Shown here: piece after piece, positions 48,827 to 57,272 of the stretch
Numbering within the stretch: position 1 is the stretch's first letter
Layout: each line of letters starts with the position of its first letter
From: CAYLXX01 sp964484325
Lineage (GTDB): Bacteria > Patescibacteriota > Microgenomatia > UBA1406 > GWC2-37-13
DNA: 64,000 bases
Direction: 5' to 3'
NCBI GenBank assembly: GCA_964484325.1
Contig: CAZAEE010000007.1
Coordinates: 4,650-68,649 of the forward strand
Position numbers and translations under genes: made by a program
Notes under the pieces: generated by a model
Told to the model about the DNA's origin: nothing
Database searches by the model: none
Seen by the model: only the letters and a program-made list of their open reading frames with translations

Positions 48827-50127
48827 ATCGTATGAGTCAGCGGTTTTCTTCCTGTTGAAATATAAGTAAATCCCAGGGTGTCCATCTGATCTTTTTGGTA
48901 GATATTGCGTCCATCGATGATAATAGGTTTTTTAAGAAGCGACTTCACTTTTTGAAGATCCGCTTGCTTAAACTCGTTCCATTCGGTAAGTATCACTAAT
49001 GCGTCAACATCCTGTACTGCATCGTAAGAATTTTCACAATAGATGATCTGGGGAAACTGCTTACGGACGTTTTCCATAGCTTCCTGGTCATAGGCTTTGA
49101 TTATGAAGCCGTGATCTAAAAGTTCTTTTATTACGTATGTTGATGCTGCATAACGGATATCATCGGTTTCAGGTTTGAACGCCAGCCCCCAAATACCCAC
49201 TGATTTACCAGGCACATTGGCAACAATTTTTTCAATTAAGTTTTGGCGGGCACGAGTATTGATTTTTTCTACGGCTTCAAGCAAAGTCATATCGACGCCT
49301 AATGCATTACCAGTTTTTATAAGTGCTTTTACATCTTTTGGAAAACAACTACCGCCGTACCCTACGCCAGGATTGAGAAAAATTCTTCCTATGCGCTTAT
49401 CAAGTCCGACACCATCGAGAACCTCTTCAACATCGGCACCAGTTTTTTCACAGAGGAATGAAATAAGATTGGCAAAGGAAATTTTGGTTGCCAGAATAGA
49501 GTTTGAAGAGTACTTAATAATCTCCGCTGACTCAATACCAACAATCACTCGTATCCCATCGATTGGTTTATGGAGCTCAAGTAACGTATCAATCGCCTTT
49601 TGACTGTCTGAGCCAATCACAATGCGATCGGGATGAAAGGTGTCATCCAAAGCACTGCCTTCGCGTAAAAATTCCGGACACGAGGTTATTTCAACTTCAG
49701 CGTCTTTAGGTTTAACCTGAAGAAGTTTTTCTAATACTTTACGATTTGTTCCTACCGGTACAGTACTTTTGCAAGACACAACGGTGTAGTCTTTTTTCAG
49801 ATGTTTTCCGATCTCCTCAACCACATGAAACACTGTTGATAAATCCGCCTCACCATTTTCTTTTGGCGGTGTGCCAACTGTTATAAAAACCACATCAGAC
49901 CTTGGTATGGCTTTTTCATAGGAGTCTATAAAGTGAATCAGGTCCCGTTTGAGGTTTTTTTCAAGAAGTTCTTTCAAGCCTGGTTCAAAGATAATCGGAT
50001 CTCCATTTTTCAGCTTTTCTAGTTTCTCTTTGGTGTGACCAATGACATAAACATTATTACCAAAATCGGCAAAAACACAGGCTGTTACGAGTCCTACGTA
50101 GCCGTGACCGACCACAGTGATTGTCAT
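48823..50127 (-). CDS. ugd: UDP-glucose 6-dehydrogenase
   Basis: It oxidises UDP-glucose to UDP-glucuronate with NAD+. The 434-residue protein contains GHGYVGLVTACVFADFG near the N terminus (NAD binding), the catalytic Cys in YGGSCFPKDV near 260, and WGLAFKPETDDIRYA near 320. It heads the ugd-uxs-GT2/GtrA run, with a TATGAT box 8 nt before the ATG. Confidence 0.96.
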   Translation of the reverse strand: MTITVVGHGYVGLVTACVFADFGNNVYVIGHTKEKLEKLKNGDPIIFEPGLKELLEKNLKRDLIHFIDSYEKAIPRSDVVFITVGTPPKENGEADLSTVFHVVEEIGKHLKKDYTVVSCKSTVPVGTNRKVLEKLLQVKPKDAEVEITSCPEFLREGSALDDTFHPDRIVIGSDSQKAIDTLLELHKPIDGIRVIVGIESAEIIKYSSNSILATKISFANLISFLCEKTGADVEEVLDGVGLDKRIGRIFLNPGVGYGGSCFPKDVKALIKTGNALGVDMTLLEAVEKINTRARQNLIEKIVANVPGKSVGIWGLAFKPETDDIRYAASTYVIKELLDHGFIIKAYDQEAMENVRKQFPQIIYCENSYDAVQDVDALVILTEWNEFKQADLQKVKSLLKKPIIIDGRNIYQKDQMDTLGFTYISTGRKPLTHTI

Positions 50128-50135
50128 AAGGTTAC

Positions 50136-50141
50136 ATCATA
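50136..50141 (-). promoter_or_regulatory. -10 box of ugd-uxs-GT2
   Basis: Minus strand TATGAT, 8 nt before the ATG at 50127; no clear -35. Confidence 0.45.
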
Positions 50142-50165
50142 TAAAAAAAGCACGGAAAAAACAAG

Positions 50166-50504
50166 CTATTTGTGTGACGTAGGTGAGGCAGGTTTGTAGG
50201 TATATTTTTGCTCATGCCCTAACAAAATTCCTAGTATTGCAGGTACAACTACATAGTTTATCTCATGGTCCCACTTAATGGTGGTTCTGGAAGAGGGATC
50301 TTCAAATGGCATAATTGATTCTTCTGTGATTCGTAAACCTTCACTCTTTTCTGAACTGATACACTCGATTGTTGTTTTTGAATAATGCATTCCGTCGCCT
50401 GAGTCTATGAAGTTTTTAATTATTTTTTTATACCCTGGTTGCAGTTCACGAGGTTTTGTATTAATTTTTCCTCCAAAGTATGAATTAGTTTGTTCAATAG
50501 GCAT
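50166..50504 (-). CDS. Hypothetical protein, unknown function
   Basis: A 112-residue soluble protein rich in Ser, Thr, Lys and Glu, with no recognised family. A hydrophobic stretch near residues 86-95 is too short for a confident membrane span. A TGA TATAAT box 5 nt before the ATG supports it as a separate transcription unit inside the sugar-nucleotide region. Confidence 0.62.
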   Translation of the reverse strand: MPIEQTNSYFGGKINTKPRELQPGYKKIIKNFIDSGDGMHYSKTTIECISSEKSEGLRITEESIMPFEDPSSRTTIKWDHEINYVVVPAILGILLGHEQKYTYKPASPTSHK

Positions 50505-50509
50505 GAGAA

Positions 50510-50518
50510 ATTATATCA
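50510..50518 (-). promoter_or_regulatory. Extended -10 promoter of the 50166-50504 gene
   Basis: Minus strand TGA then TATAAT (50510-50515), 5 nt before the ATG at 50504. Confidence 0.6.
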
Positions 50519-50523
50519 AAATC

Positions 50524-51348
50524 TTATTTATTCATGAGTCTAAGTGCTTCTTTAAAAGTTTTCATTTTATAAAAATTGTTTCTTTTGCTTTTGACTTCGG
50601 CGAGTTTTGGACGACGGGCTTTGCCGACGAAGTATTCATCATACGTGATTTTTTTTATTAAGGATTCATCGAGGTGCCAATTTTTAGCTATAAGTAGTGC
50701 TGCGTTATAAGGTGATAATGAATCTTCACCAACAACATGATAAATATCAGGAGAAAAGTTTCTTATTAAACCTTTTAAACCGTGAGCAATATCGTCAATG
50801 AATGTTGGAGTAATAAGCGAATCGGAAATACCAGTAACTTCTTGGCCAGATTCAAGTCGAGTTTTGATGGCACGGACAAAGTCTTTTTTTTGATCAAACT
50901 GGGCGCGAAACGGATACTCGATCCGAACAATCATCGCCTGGTCTTTCACAATTTGCTCACCTTCATATTTCGTCATACCATAATACCCAACTGGATTTGG
51001 AGTACTATCTTCAAAATAGGGCGGATGCTCACCGTCAAAAACAAAACCTGTAGAAATATAGATAAACTGTTTTCGTTTCTTTTGAGTGGCTTCAAAAACA
51101 TTTTTTGTACCTTCAACATTTAGTGCATATGCACTTTCTCGATCAATTTCGGCACTGTCGACATTAGTGTATGCTGCCAGGTGAAGAAAGAGATCAAAGT
51201 CAATGTTCTCTAACGATTTGGAAACGTCATTTTTTTTAGTGATGTCAAATTCGGGTCGATTCAGATGAATGAACTCGAATTTATCAGAAAGAAGTTCAAC
51301 AATACGAGAACCCACTAATCCCCGTGAACCAGAAAGTGCAATTTTCAT
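50524..51348 (-). CDS. rmlD: dTDP-4-dehydrorhamnose reductase-like protein (RmlD)
   Basis: A 274-residue SDR protein with GSRGLVGSRI near the N terminus, the HLAAYTNVDSAE strand near 56-67, STGFVFDGEHPPY near 98-110 and the catalytic YGMTKYEGE near 122-130. This matches RmlD, the last step of dTDP-L-rhamnose synthesis. The usual TDYVFDG is STGFVFDG here, so the sugar could differ. It overlaps rmlB by 4 bases. rmlA and rmlC are not in the window. Confidence 0.85.
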   Translation of the reverse strand: MKIALSGSRGLVGSRIVELLSDKFEFIHLNRPEFDITKKNDVSKSLENIDFDLFLHLAAYTNVDSAEIDRESAYALNVEGTKNVFEATQKKRKQFIYISTGFVFDGEHPPYFEDSTPNPVGYYGMTKYEGEQIVKDQAMIVRIEYPFRAQFDQKKDFVRAIKTRLESGQEVTGISDSLITPTFIDDIAHGLKGLIRNFSPDIYHVVGEDSLSPYNAALLIAKNWHLDESLIKKITYDEYFVGKARRPKLAEVKSKRNNFYKMKTFKEALRLMNK

Positions 51349-52352
51349 GAATACTGTTTTTTGTAATAGTCTTGATACTCACCTGACTTAACGTGTTTCC
51401 ACCAGTCTTGATTATTCATGTACCATGTAACTGTTAGCTGTAAAGCCTCGTCAAATTCGTGTGCAGGTGCCCAACCGAGTTCTTTTTTGATTTTTAACCA
51501 GTTGATTGCGTAGCGTCGGTCATGACCTGGTCTATCTTTAACATATTCAAGATGACTTTCATCTTTCTCCATAATTTTTAAAATCCGTTTGGCGACTTCC
51601 AAGTTAGAGATCTCTTCTGTTAAACCACCAACGCAGTATGTTTCACCAACTTTCCCGTGAGTCAAAATTGCCTCTATTGCCCGACAATGATCTTCAACAA
51701 AAAGCCAATCACGGACATAGAGACCGTCACCGTAAATTGGGATTTTCTTCCCTTCAATAATGTTCGTTATTGCCAGGGGAATAAGCTTTTCAGGAAACAT
51801 GTATGAGCCAAAATTATTTGAACAGTTTGAAATTGTGATAGGTAATCCATACGTATGATAAAACGCGCGAACAATGTGATCAGATCCGGCTTTTGAGGCA
51901 GAATATGGACTATGAGGATCATAAGGTGAGCTTTCGTCAAATTTCTCAGAAGAATGTAGATTAAGTGCGCCAAAAACCTCATCTGTTGAAATGTGATGAA
52001 ATCGTTTCACTTTATTTTTTAATGCGGCGCCAAGCAAAATTCCAGTACCAAGAACATTCGTCTTTAAAAATGGTGATGGATCCATGATTGAACGATCAAC
52101 ATGTGACTCTGCCGCAAAATGAACAACCGTATCAATTCCTGTCATCGCTTTTTCAATACTGTCTTTATCGCAAATATCGGCATGGATGAAAGTGTACTGG
52201 GCATTTTTTTCGATATCTTTCAACGTTTCCAAATTACCAGCATAAGTCAGTTTATCAACGTTAACAACCTGGTCATCTGGATGATTCTTGAGCCAGTAAT
52301 GGACGAAGTTTGATCCGATAAACCCGGCTCCACCGGTAACTAGCAGTTTCAT
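51345..52352 (-). CDS. rmlB: dTDP-glucose 4,6-dehydratase (RmlB)
   Basis: It makes dTDP-4-keto-6-deoxyglucose from dTDP-glucose. The 335-residue protein has GGAGFIGSNFVHYW (7-20), HFAAESHVDRSI near 80-91, STDEVFGAL near 122-130 and the catalytic YSASKAGSD near 148-156. Full length. It is the first of the rmlB-rmlD pair and lies 15 bases after miaB. Confidence 0.95.
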   Translation of the reverse strand: MKLLVTGGAGFIGSNFVHYWLKNHPDDQVVNVDKLTYAGNLETLKDIEKNAQYTFIHADICDKDSIEKAMTGIDTVVHFAAESHVDRSIMDPSPFLKTNVLGTGILLGAALKNKVKRFHHISTDEVFGALNLHSSEKFDESSPYDPHSPYSASKAGSDHIVRAFYHTYGLPITISNCSNNFGSYMFPEKLIPLAITNIIEGKKIPIYGDGLYVRDWLFVEDHCRAIEAILTHGKVGETYCVGGLTEEISNLEVAKRILKIMEKDESHLEYVKDRPGHDRRYAINWLKIKKELGWAPAHEFDEALQLTVTWYMNNQDWWKHVKSGEYQDYYKKQYS

Positions 52353-52367
52353 ACAAGTTATTTTACA

Positions 52368-53579
52368 CTAATTTTTATGCAACTGAGGTTTGTTGATGAT
52401 AGCGTCAAGTAGTTCCCAACGCTCTTTTTTTACTGATGCGGGAATATCGTCATCAAAAACCTTTGTGGCAGCAGTCATCGGACGCTCTGAATAGCGAGCG
52501 ATATACGCCCAGGAATAACCGACTTTTTTAACAAACGTCACTGTATTTTTGAACTCTTCGTCTGATTCCCCGCAAAAACCCACGATGATATCAGTTGTAA
52601 ACTTTATCTCCGGCACTTTTTTACGTAATTTTTCAATGATATCGACATATTCTTCTGTGGTATACCAGCGGTTCATTCTTCGAAGAACCGTGTTATCTCC
52701 GGCTTGAACAGGTAAGTGGACAGTGCGAGTAATATTTTTGTTTTTGGCAATCACATTAATTAACTCATCAGAAAAATCCCAAGGATTTGAGGAGATAAAG
52801 TCAACTTTTTCAAATCCCATACGTGCGACCTCTTCAAGAAGATGGGGGAATAGTGTCGGAATTCGTTGGCGTCCCAGGTGTTTCACGTAAACTGGTTTGA
52901 GTACTTTGCCATTAATCTTAAATTTTTTGATATCTGTTTGATTTATTTTAAAGTAGGTTTTGTCAATGTCGCGCATCACCTGGATATTTTTTTCACCAAG
53001 GATGAGGTCCGCTCCGTATGAATTAACATTTTGTCCAAGTAAAGTAATGTTCTTATAGCCTTGTTTTTTTAACTCTAAACATTCAACAAGAATATCTTCA
53101 TACGGTCGACTAATCTCTCGACCTCGGGTAAATGGTACTACACAAAATGTACAAAAGTTGTTACACCCATTAGAGATCGGTACCCACGCATTGATTTTAT
53201 CGATACGAATCGGCTCATGGTTAAACCCGACCTCTTCAATCGGCATAAACTCATCAACTTCAGGCATAATACTCCGTAAACGTTTTAGGTATTTACCAGT
53301 TTTATCTCGAAAGGCGATGCCGACCATGCAGCCGGTAACAATAATTTTATAGACTTGACCTTTTTTCAGTTTCTCTTGCTTGATTTTGGCCAGATTTTCG
53401 ACAAGTCCATACACTCGATTTTCGGCAGACTGTCTGACCATACAGGTATTGATAACAATGTAGTTACTATCTTTGTAAGAAGTTCCTTGAGTATGTCCAC
53501 GTGCTCGAAAAGCCGAGGAGACTCGTTCTGAGTCGGCGACGTTTTGTTGACAGCCGAAGGTTTTTATATAAAATTTCAT
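52368..53579 (-). CDS. miaB: tRNA methylthiotransferase MiaB-like, TRAM domain missing
   Basis: A radical-SAM enzyme that adds a methylthio group to modified adenosine 37 of tRNAs. The 403-residue protein has the three N-terminal cluster cysteines (C10, C46, C84) and the radical-SAM CxxxCxxC (C139, C143, C146). An insertion rich in Lys and Ile lies at about 195-238 between the SAM-binding strands, which is unusual. The C-terminal RNA-binding TRAM domain seems absent; the protein ends soon after the catalytic barrel. It overlaps the WecA/MraY gene by 4 bases. Confidence 0.9.
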   Translation of the reverse strand: MKFYIKTFGCQQNVADSERVSSAFRARGHTQGTSYKDSNYIVINTCMVRQSAENRVYGLVENLAKIKQEKLKKGQVYKIIVTGCMVGIAFRDKTGKYLKRLRSIMPEVDEFMPIEEVGFNHEPIRIDKINAWVPISNGCNNFCTFCVVPFTRGREISRPYEDILVECLELKKQGYKNITLLGQNVNSYGADLILGEKNIQVMRDIDKTYFKINQTDIKKFKINGKVLKPVYVKHLGRQRIPTLFPHLLEEVARMGFEKVDFISSNPWDFSDELINVIAKNKNITRTVHLPVQAGDNTVLRRMNRWYTTEEYVDIIEKLRKKVPEIKFTTDIIVGFCGESDEEFKNTVTFVKKVGYSWAYIARYSERPMTAATKVFDDDIPASVKKERWELLDAIINKPQLHKN

Positions 53580-54631
53580 CTGGGTGTTTTTTTAATTTGC
53601 TCAATAACTATGATAAATGCCAAAAGAACTATCGCAATAGCAACAAAAGCGAATATTTTTTCGACGCCTTTCAAAAATAAACTACAGGTACCGAGCATAA
53701 ATGATACCAACCAGTAAAAAACAGCTATTCGCCGCTTACCCCAACCAATATCCAGTAATTTATGATGAAAATGTCCCCAATCAGCGCGAAACGGGGACTT
53801 ATGATTTTTCAACCGACGAATAATCGTATAAACAGCGTCGATCATCGGTACTGCCAGAATCAAAAGCGCCGTACCTAGTTTACCAAACGACAATATCGAT
53901 AGTATTCCCAATAAGAATCCGGCCAAAGCTCCACCACTATACCCAGGCATAATCCGTTGAGGGTAAAAGTTAAAAGGCAAAAACCCTAGATAGGCACCAG
54001 ATACAACAAAAGATAAAAGTAAAACTGCCTGAGCACTGATGTCGTGGGCGGTAAATCGTTGTGCTAACAGTCCCAAAAAGAAAGCCGTGATAGCGACAAA
54101 TCCCGGCAGCTGTCCATCAACCCCTTTGCTCCAGTTCACCATGTTCATAATCCAAGAAAGCCACAGAGCAGCCAAAATGTTTGCGATGATCAACACTCCG
54201 TGATGGCCAAGAAAGTCGACTGTCAAAACCCACTGGTCTAGTCGAATTACGCCACCAAATGGGTTGGAAATAAACGGTATACCGAGTCCAAAGCCGATCA
54301 CCAGGGCTGAGATAAACAGATTAGCCACAAATCTTAGATATGGTGATAAGTCATAGTAGTCATCAAGTAAACCTATAAGAACAAGTAAAAAACTGGAGAT
54401 GAGAATACCCAGAAGAATTTTATTCATCGGCAAAAAAAGAAGAATACAGATGAGAAGGGTTAAAAATATCGGTACGCCTCCTGCTCGAGGAATAAGCCCC
54501 ACATGAGTATGAGCTGGATGTAAACGTTTTTTTGAGTCGGTGATAAACTTCCACTTGGAGGCAAGATACATTGTAGGTATCGTAAGCAAAGCAGAAAGCG
54601 CGGTCGCAAAGATGAGTATCCAAATCGCCAT
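53576..54631 (-). CDS. Polyprenyl-phosphate glycosyl-1-phosphate transferase (WecA/MraY family)
   Basis: A 351-residue polytopic membrane protein of the GT4-type phosphotransferase family that loads a sugar-1-phosphate on undecaprenyl phosphate. It has about ten membrane helices, the conserved HVGLIPRAGGVPIF loop near 43-56, the Asp motif GLLDDYYD near 88-95 and NWSKGVDGQLPG near 167-178. WecA/TagO-type (GlcNAc-1-P for surface glycans) fits its glycan neighbourhood better than MraY, but this is not certain. Confidence 0.9.
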   Translation of the reverse strand: MAIWILIFATALSALLTIPTMYLASKWKFITDSKKRLHPAHTHVGLIPRAGGVPIFLTLLICILLFLPMNKILLGILISSFLLVLIGLLDDYYDLSPYLRFVANLFISALVIGFGLGIPFISNPFGGVIRLDQWVLTVDFLGHHGVLIIANILAALWLSWIMNMVNWSKGVDGQLPGFVAITAFFLGLLAQRFTAHDISAQAVLLLSFVVSGAYLGFLPFNFYPQRIMPGYSGGALAGFLLGILSILSFGKLGTALLILAVPMIDAVYTIIRRLKNHKSPFRADWGHFHHKLLDIGWGKRRIAVFYWLVSFMLGTCSLFLKGVEKIFAFVAIAIVLLAFIIVIEQIKKTPR

Positions 54632-54634
54632 ACG

Positions 54635-54940
54635 TTAAGTAATAAAAAACAATGTTCTTACAAAAAAAATTGTCGTTACTACAATCAAAAACCAGTTGAG
54701 GATATGGAGAATGTGTCTAACAAGTTCATTTGGCAAAAAAACCCTGCTATAAAGATATAAATTAAAAAAAAATAGAAAATGAAGTATCAGTGGTAAGATA
54801 AAAATAAACCAAGTATCGACCAGTTGTCCTTCGCCCCATAGTCGGGAATACAAAAGTGGCAACTGAGGTGGGAGCTTGTTATAAGTCCATACAAAAGCCG
54901 CAGCCATGATAAGATCAGCGGCAACAAGAGATAGAATCAT
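54635..54940 (-). CDS. Small three-span membrane protein
   Basis: A 101-residue protein with three hydrophobic segments (about 2-20, 43-65, 77-98). The loop after the first helix, NKLPPQLPLLYSRLWGEGQL, resembles the loop in DUF1648-type membrane proteins. Its function is unknown. A TATAAT box 6 nt before the ATG supports the start. It precedes the WecA/MraY gene by 3 bases and is probably cotranscribed with it. Confidence 0.78.
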   Translation of the reverse strand: MILSLVAADLIMAAAFVWTYNKLPPQLPLLYSRLWGEGQLVDTWFIFILPLILHFLFFFNLYLYSRVFLPNELVRHILHILNWFLIVVTTIFFVRTLFFIT

Positions 54941-54946
54941 GAGACT

Positions 54947-54952
54947 ATTATA
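54947..54952 (-). promoter_or_regulatory. -10 box of the 54635-54940 gene and WecA/MraY-miaB run
   Basis: Minus strand perfect TATAAT, 6 nt before the ATG at 54940. Confidence 0.6.
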
Positions 54953-54957
54953 CCGTT

Positions 54958-56289
54958 TTAATAGACTTTTTTGATTGGATACTGGGAGCAGAGCTTAAGG
55001 ACTTTTTTTCGGATCTCCTTGATAACCATCGAAGAATTAATGACTTCCTGACGGGTGACTCGTTTTTTTTCTTGTTCAAACGAAATCTTCATCTGATTTT
55101 TTCTGTTGCTGATATCATCGATGATTTCATTTATCCATCCGGCTATTAATTGCATCTGTTTTTCTTTCATGCCACGTGAAGTTAGTCCTGGAGTGCCTAA
55201 ACGGATACCTGATGGATAAAATGGAGGATTTGGATCAAACGGTACCCCATTTCTATTTAAAACAATCCCTGCGGCTTCACACGCTTCGGCAGCCGTGTTG
55301 CCTAAAAGTTTCTTATTCTGTAAGTCAACGAGGATTAGGTGACAGTCGGTTCCGCCGGTTACCAGTTCAAGACCATTTTTTTTAAGTTCAGAGGCAAGCA
55401 ACTTAGCATTCTTCATGATCTGGAAAGCATAGGTTTTGAATCTGGCAGTTGAAGCTTCCTTCAAGGCCACGCCGATACCGGCAATATTGTTAAAATGTGG
55501 ACCACCTTGGATACCGGGAATAATCGCTTTGTCGATTTTTTTAGCCAGATCTGGATCTTTTTTCAGGCCGCGAGCTGTGGTCATGATCATTGCTCCCCGC
55601 GGACCGCGTAAAGTTTTGTGAGTTGTGGTAGTAATAATATGAGCATACTGAGCTGGAGAAGGGTAGACACCAGCAGTAATTAGGCCGGCTATATGAGAAA
55701 TATCCGCCAAAAGATATGCGCCAACTGAGTTTGCAATCTCGGCGAACTTTTTCCATTCGAGTATCCGAGCGTAACCGGTGGTACTGGCAATAATAATTTT
55801 TGGTTTCTCTTTTTTGGCGAGCTTGGCAACTTTTTCGTAATTGATCAAGCCGTTTTTATCAACATCATATTGAACTGCGTGAAAGTATTTACTACTAGCG
55901 TTAAACTGAGCTCCATGGGTGAGATGACCACCACTTGCTAAAGATAAACCCATTAGCGTGTCGCCTGGATTAAGAACAGCAGTAAAGACAGCAAAATTCG
56001 CTGGCGAACCTGATAAAGGTTGTACGTTAACTGCCTCAACTTTAAATAGTTTTTTCGCGCGGTCAATCACTGTACTTTCAATTTGGTCAACTACCTCGTT
56101 TCCCTGATAGTATCTTTTTTGAGGATATCCTTCACCGTATTTATTCCCAAGCGAGGATCCCACAGCTTCATCAACTGCCGCGGAAGCGTAGTTTTCCGAG
56201 GGGATCATCATGAGCGTTTCCTGTTGGCGTTTCTCTTCTTTTTTTATGAAGGAGTACAGCTCGGGGTCAACTTTTTTCAGAAATTTCAT
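54958..56289 (-). CDS. glyA: Serine hydroxymethyltransferase
   Basis: A PLP enzyme converting serine and tetrahydrofolate to glycine and methylene-THF. The 443-residue protein is full length. It has IPSENYAS near 29-36, GHLTHG near 121-126 and the PLP-binding lysine in TTTHKTLRGPRG near 227-238. GTPGLTSRGM near 372-381 is also typical. It has its own well-spaced promoter and a leaderless start. Confidence 0.97.
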   Translation of the reverse strand: MKFLKKVDPELYSFIKKEEKRQQETLMMIPSENYASAAVDEAVGSSLGNKYGEGYPQKRYYQGNEVVDQIESTVIDRAKKLFKVEAVNVQPLSGSPANFAVFTAVLNPGDTLMGLSLASGGHLTHGAQFNASSKYFHAVQYDVDKNGLINYEKVAKLAKKEKPKIIIASTTGYARILEWKKFAEIANSVGAYLLADISHIAGLITAGVYPSPAQYAHIITTTTHKTLRGPRGAMIMTTARGLKKDPDLAKKIDKAIIPGIQGGPHFNNIAGIGVALKEASTARFKTYAFQIMKNAKLLASELKKNGLELVTGGTDCHLILVDLQNKKLLGNTAAEACEAAGIVLNRNGVPFDPNPPFYPSGIRLGTPGLTSRGMKEKQMQLIAGWINEIIDDISNRKNQMKISFEQEKKRVTRQEVINSSMVIKEIRKKVLKLCSQYPIKKVY

Positions 56290-56295
56290 GCCTAC

Positions 56296-56324
56296 AAGAT
56301 ATCACGTAGTATTTTGAAAATCAA
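56296..56324 (-). promoter_or_regulatory. Promoter of glyA
   Basis: Minus strand TTGATT (56319-56324), 17-bp spacer ending in TGA, TATCTT (56296-56301), 6 nt to the ATG at 56289. Confidence 0.55.
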
Positions 56325-56345
56325 CGGTAAAAAAATAAATTATAA

Positions 56346-56891
56346 TCAAGACCTTATTAAATAACGATTAAGTTTAGCAAGCGCGATTTTTCTCATTGAA
56401 GTAGCATCTTTACCTTCCTCGTCCATTTCTCCTAATGTCTGGTTATATCCGTCTGGGATAAAAATCGGCTGCCAACCGAAATCTCCTCCTCGAGGTGCAT
56501 CAGCGATCATACCTGGGATAGCTCCGTCAAAAACCATCACTTTTCTGCCATCATGTAATCCATACATTACCCTTGCAATCGCTGACCGGTCTTTATAACC
56601 GTTAAGTAATTCGCAAATACCATCATTGCCAAGTTCTTCGTAAAACCACTTTATAAGTGGACCTGGAAGTTTTCCCAATGCTGAAAATGTCAGCGATACA
56701 TCTTCTATTAAAATAGGAGCTTGAATTTGCCTGTATGCTTCCTCGGCCTTATACGTCACTATTTCTTCAAGATTAAGCGACTGAATCTCGATCAAGTCTA
56801 ATTTTTTGTGTACGATTGACGAATGTAAGTATTTTGAGGCCGATTCAACTTTACCAAGATTTCCTGTTATAAAGGTAATTGATTCCTTCAT
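56346..56891 (-). CDS. Non-canonical purine NTP pyrophosphatase (RdgB/HAM1 family)
   Basis: A house-cleaning enzyme that removes ITP, XTP or dITP from the nucleotide pool. The 181-residue protein has FITGNLGKVESA near 7-18 (usual TxNxxK), the acidic EDVSL near 62-66, KLPGPLIKWFY near 73-83 and GGDFGWQPIFIPDG near 134-147 (usual GFGYDPxFxP). The variant residues (GW for GY) recall the archaeal/eukaryotic branch of the family. The promoter is a perfect extended -10, 6 nt before the start. Confidence 0.9.
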   Translation of the reverse strand: MKESITFITGNLGKVESASKYLHSSIVHKKLDLIEIQSLNLEEIVTYKAEEAYRQIQAPILIEDVSLTFSALGKLPGPLIKWFYEELGNDGICELLNGYKDRSAIARVMYGLHDGRKVMVFDGAIPGMIADAPRGGDFGWQPIFIPDGYNQTLGEMDEEGKDATSMRKIALAKLNRYLIRS

Positions 56892-56897
56892 GACGAA

Positions 56898-56906
56898 ATT
56901 ATACCA
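56898..56906 (-). promoter_or_regulatory. Extended -10 promoter of the HAM1-family gene
   Basis: Minus strand TGG then perfect TATAAT (56898-56903), 6 nt before the ATG at 56891. Confidence 0.7.
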
Positions 56907-56921
56907 TCACATATATTCTAT

Positions 56922-57269
56922 CTATTCAAATAATGTGACTACTTTAAATCCCAAAATGAGAACTTTTTCATCTGCAGATATTTTTCTCTTATAATATCGT
57001 TGAAATATATCTTTTTGCTCTGATTTGGATGAGTAAACTTCGTGACCGATAGTATCTATAGGTAAATCTCCAAACGTAGTTACAGATTTTTTGATAATTT
57101 CCACTTCAGCAAAATTTTTACTCGTTTGGCTATTTCTCACAAAAAGAGTATCCCCAACATTTAGGAAAGCGTATTTACTTCCTACCCTATAAGTAAATGT
57201 TTTCGATCCGTTTTTAATGAGTGGTACGAGATTCGGAGCAAAACCAATGGAAATATCTTGAAATTTCAT
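56922..57269 (-). CDS. ASCH/PUA-like domain protein
   Basis: A 115-residue protein with the ASCH-type pattern: a LIKNGSKTFTYRVG segment near 17-30 (the usual GxKTxExR helix-turn) and VGDTLFVRNS near 38-47. The C-terminal strand LILGFKVV completes the fold. ASCH domains bind RNA or nucleotides. The function is unknown. It is 3 bases after the GT-C glycosyltransferase gene and probably in the same transcript. Confidence 0.76.
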   Translation of the reverse strand: MKFQDISIGFAPNLVPLIKNGSKTFTYRVGSKYAFLNVGDTLFVRNSQTSKNFAEVEIIKKSVTTFGDLPIDTIGHEVYSSKSEQKDIFQRYYKRKISADEKVLILGFKVVTLFE

Positions 57270-57272
57270 ACA

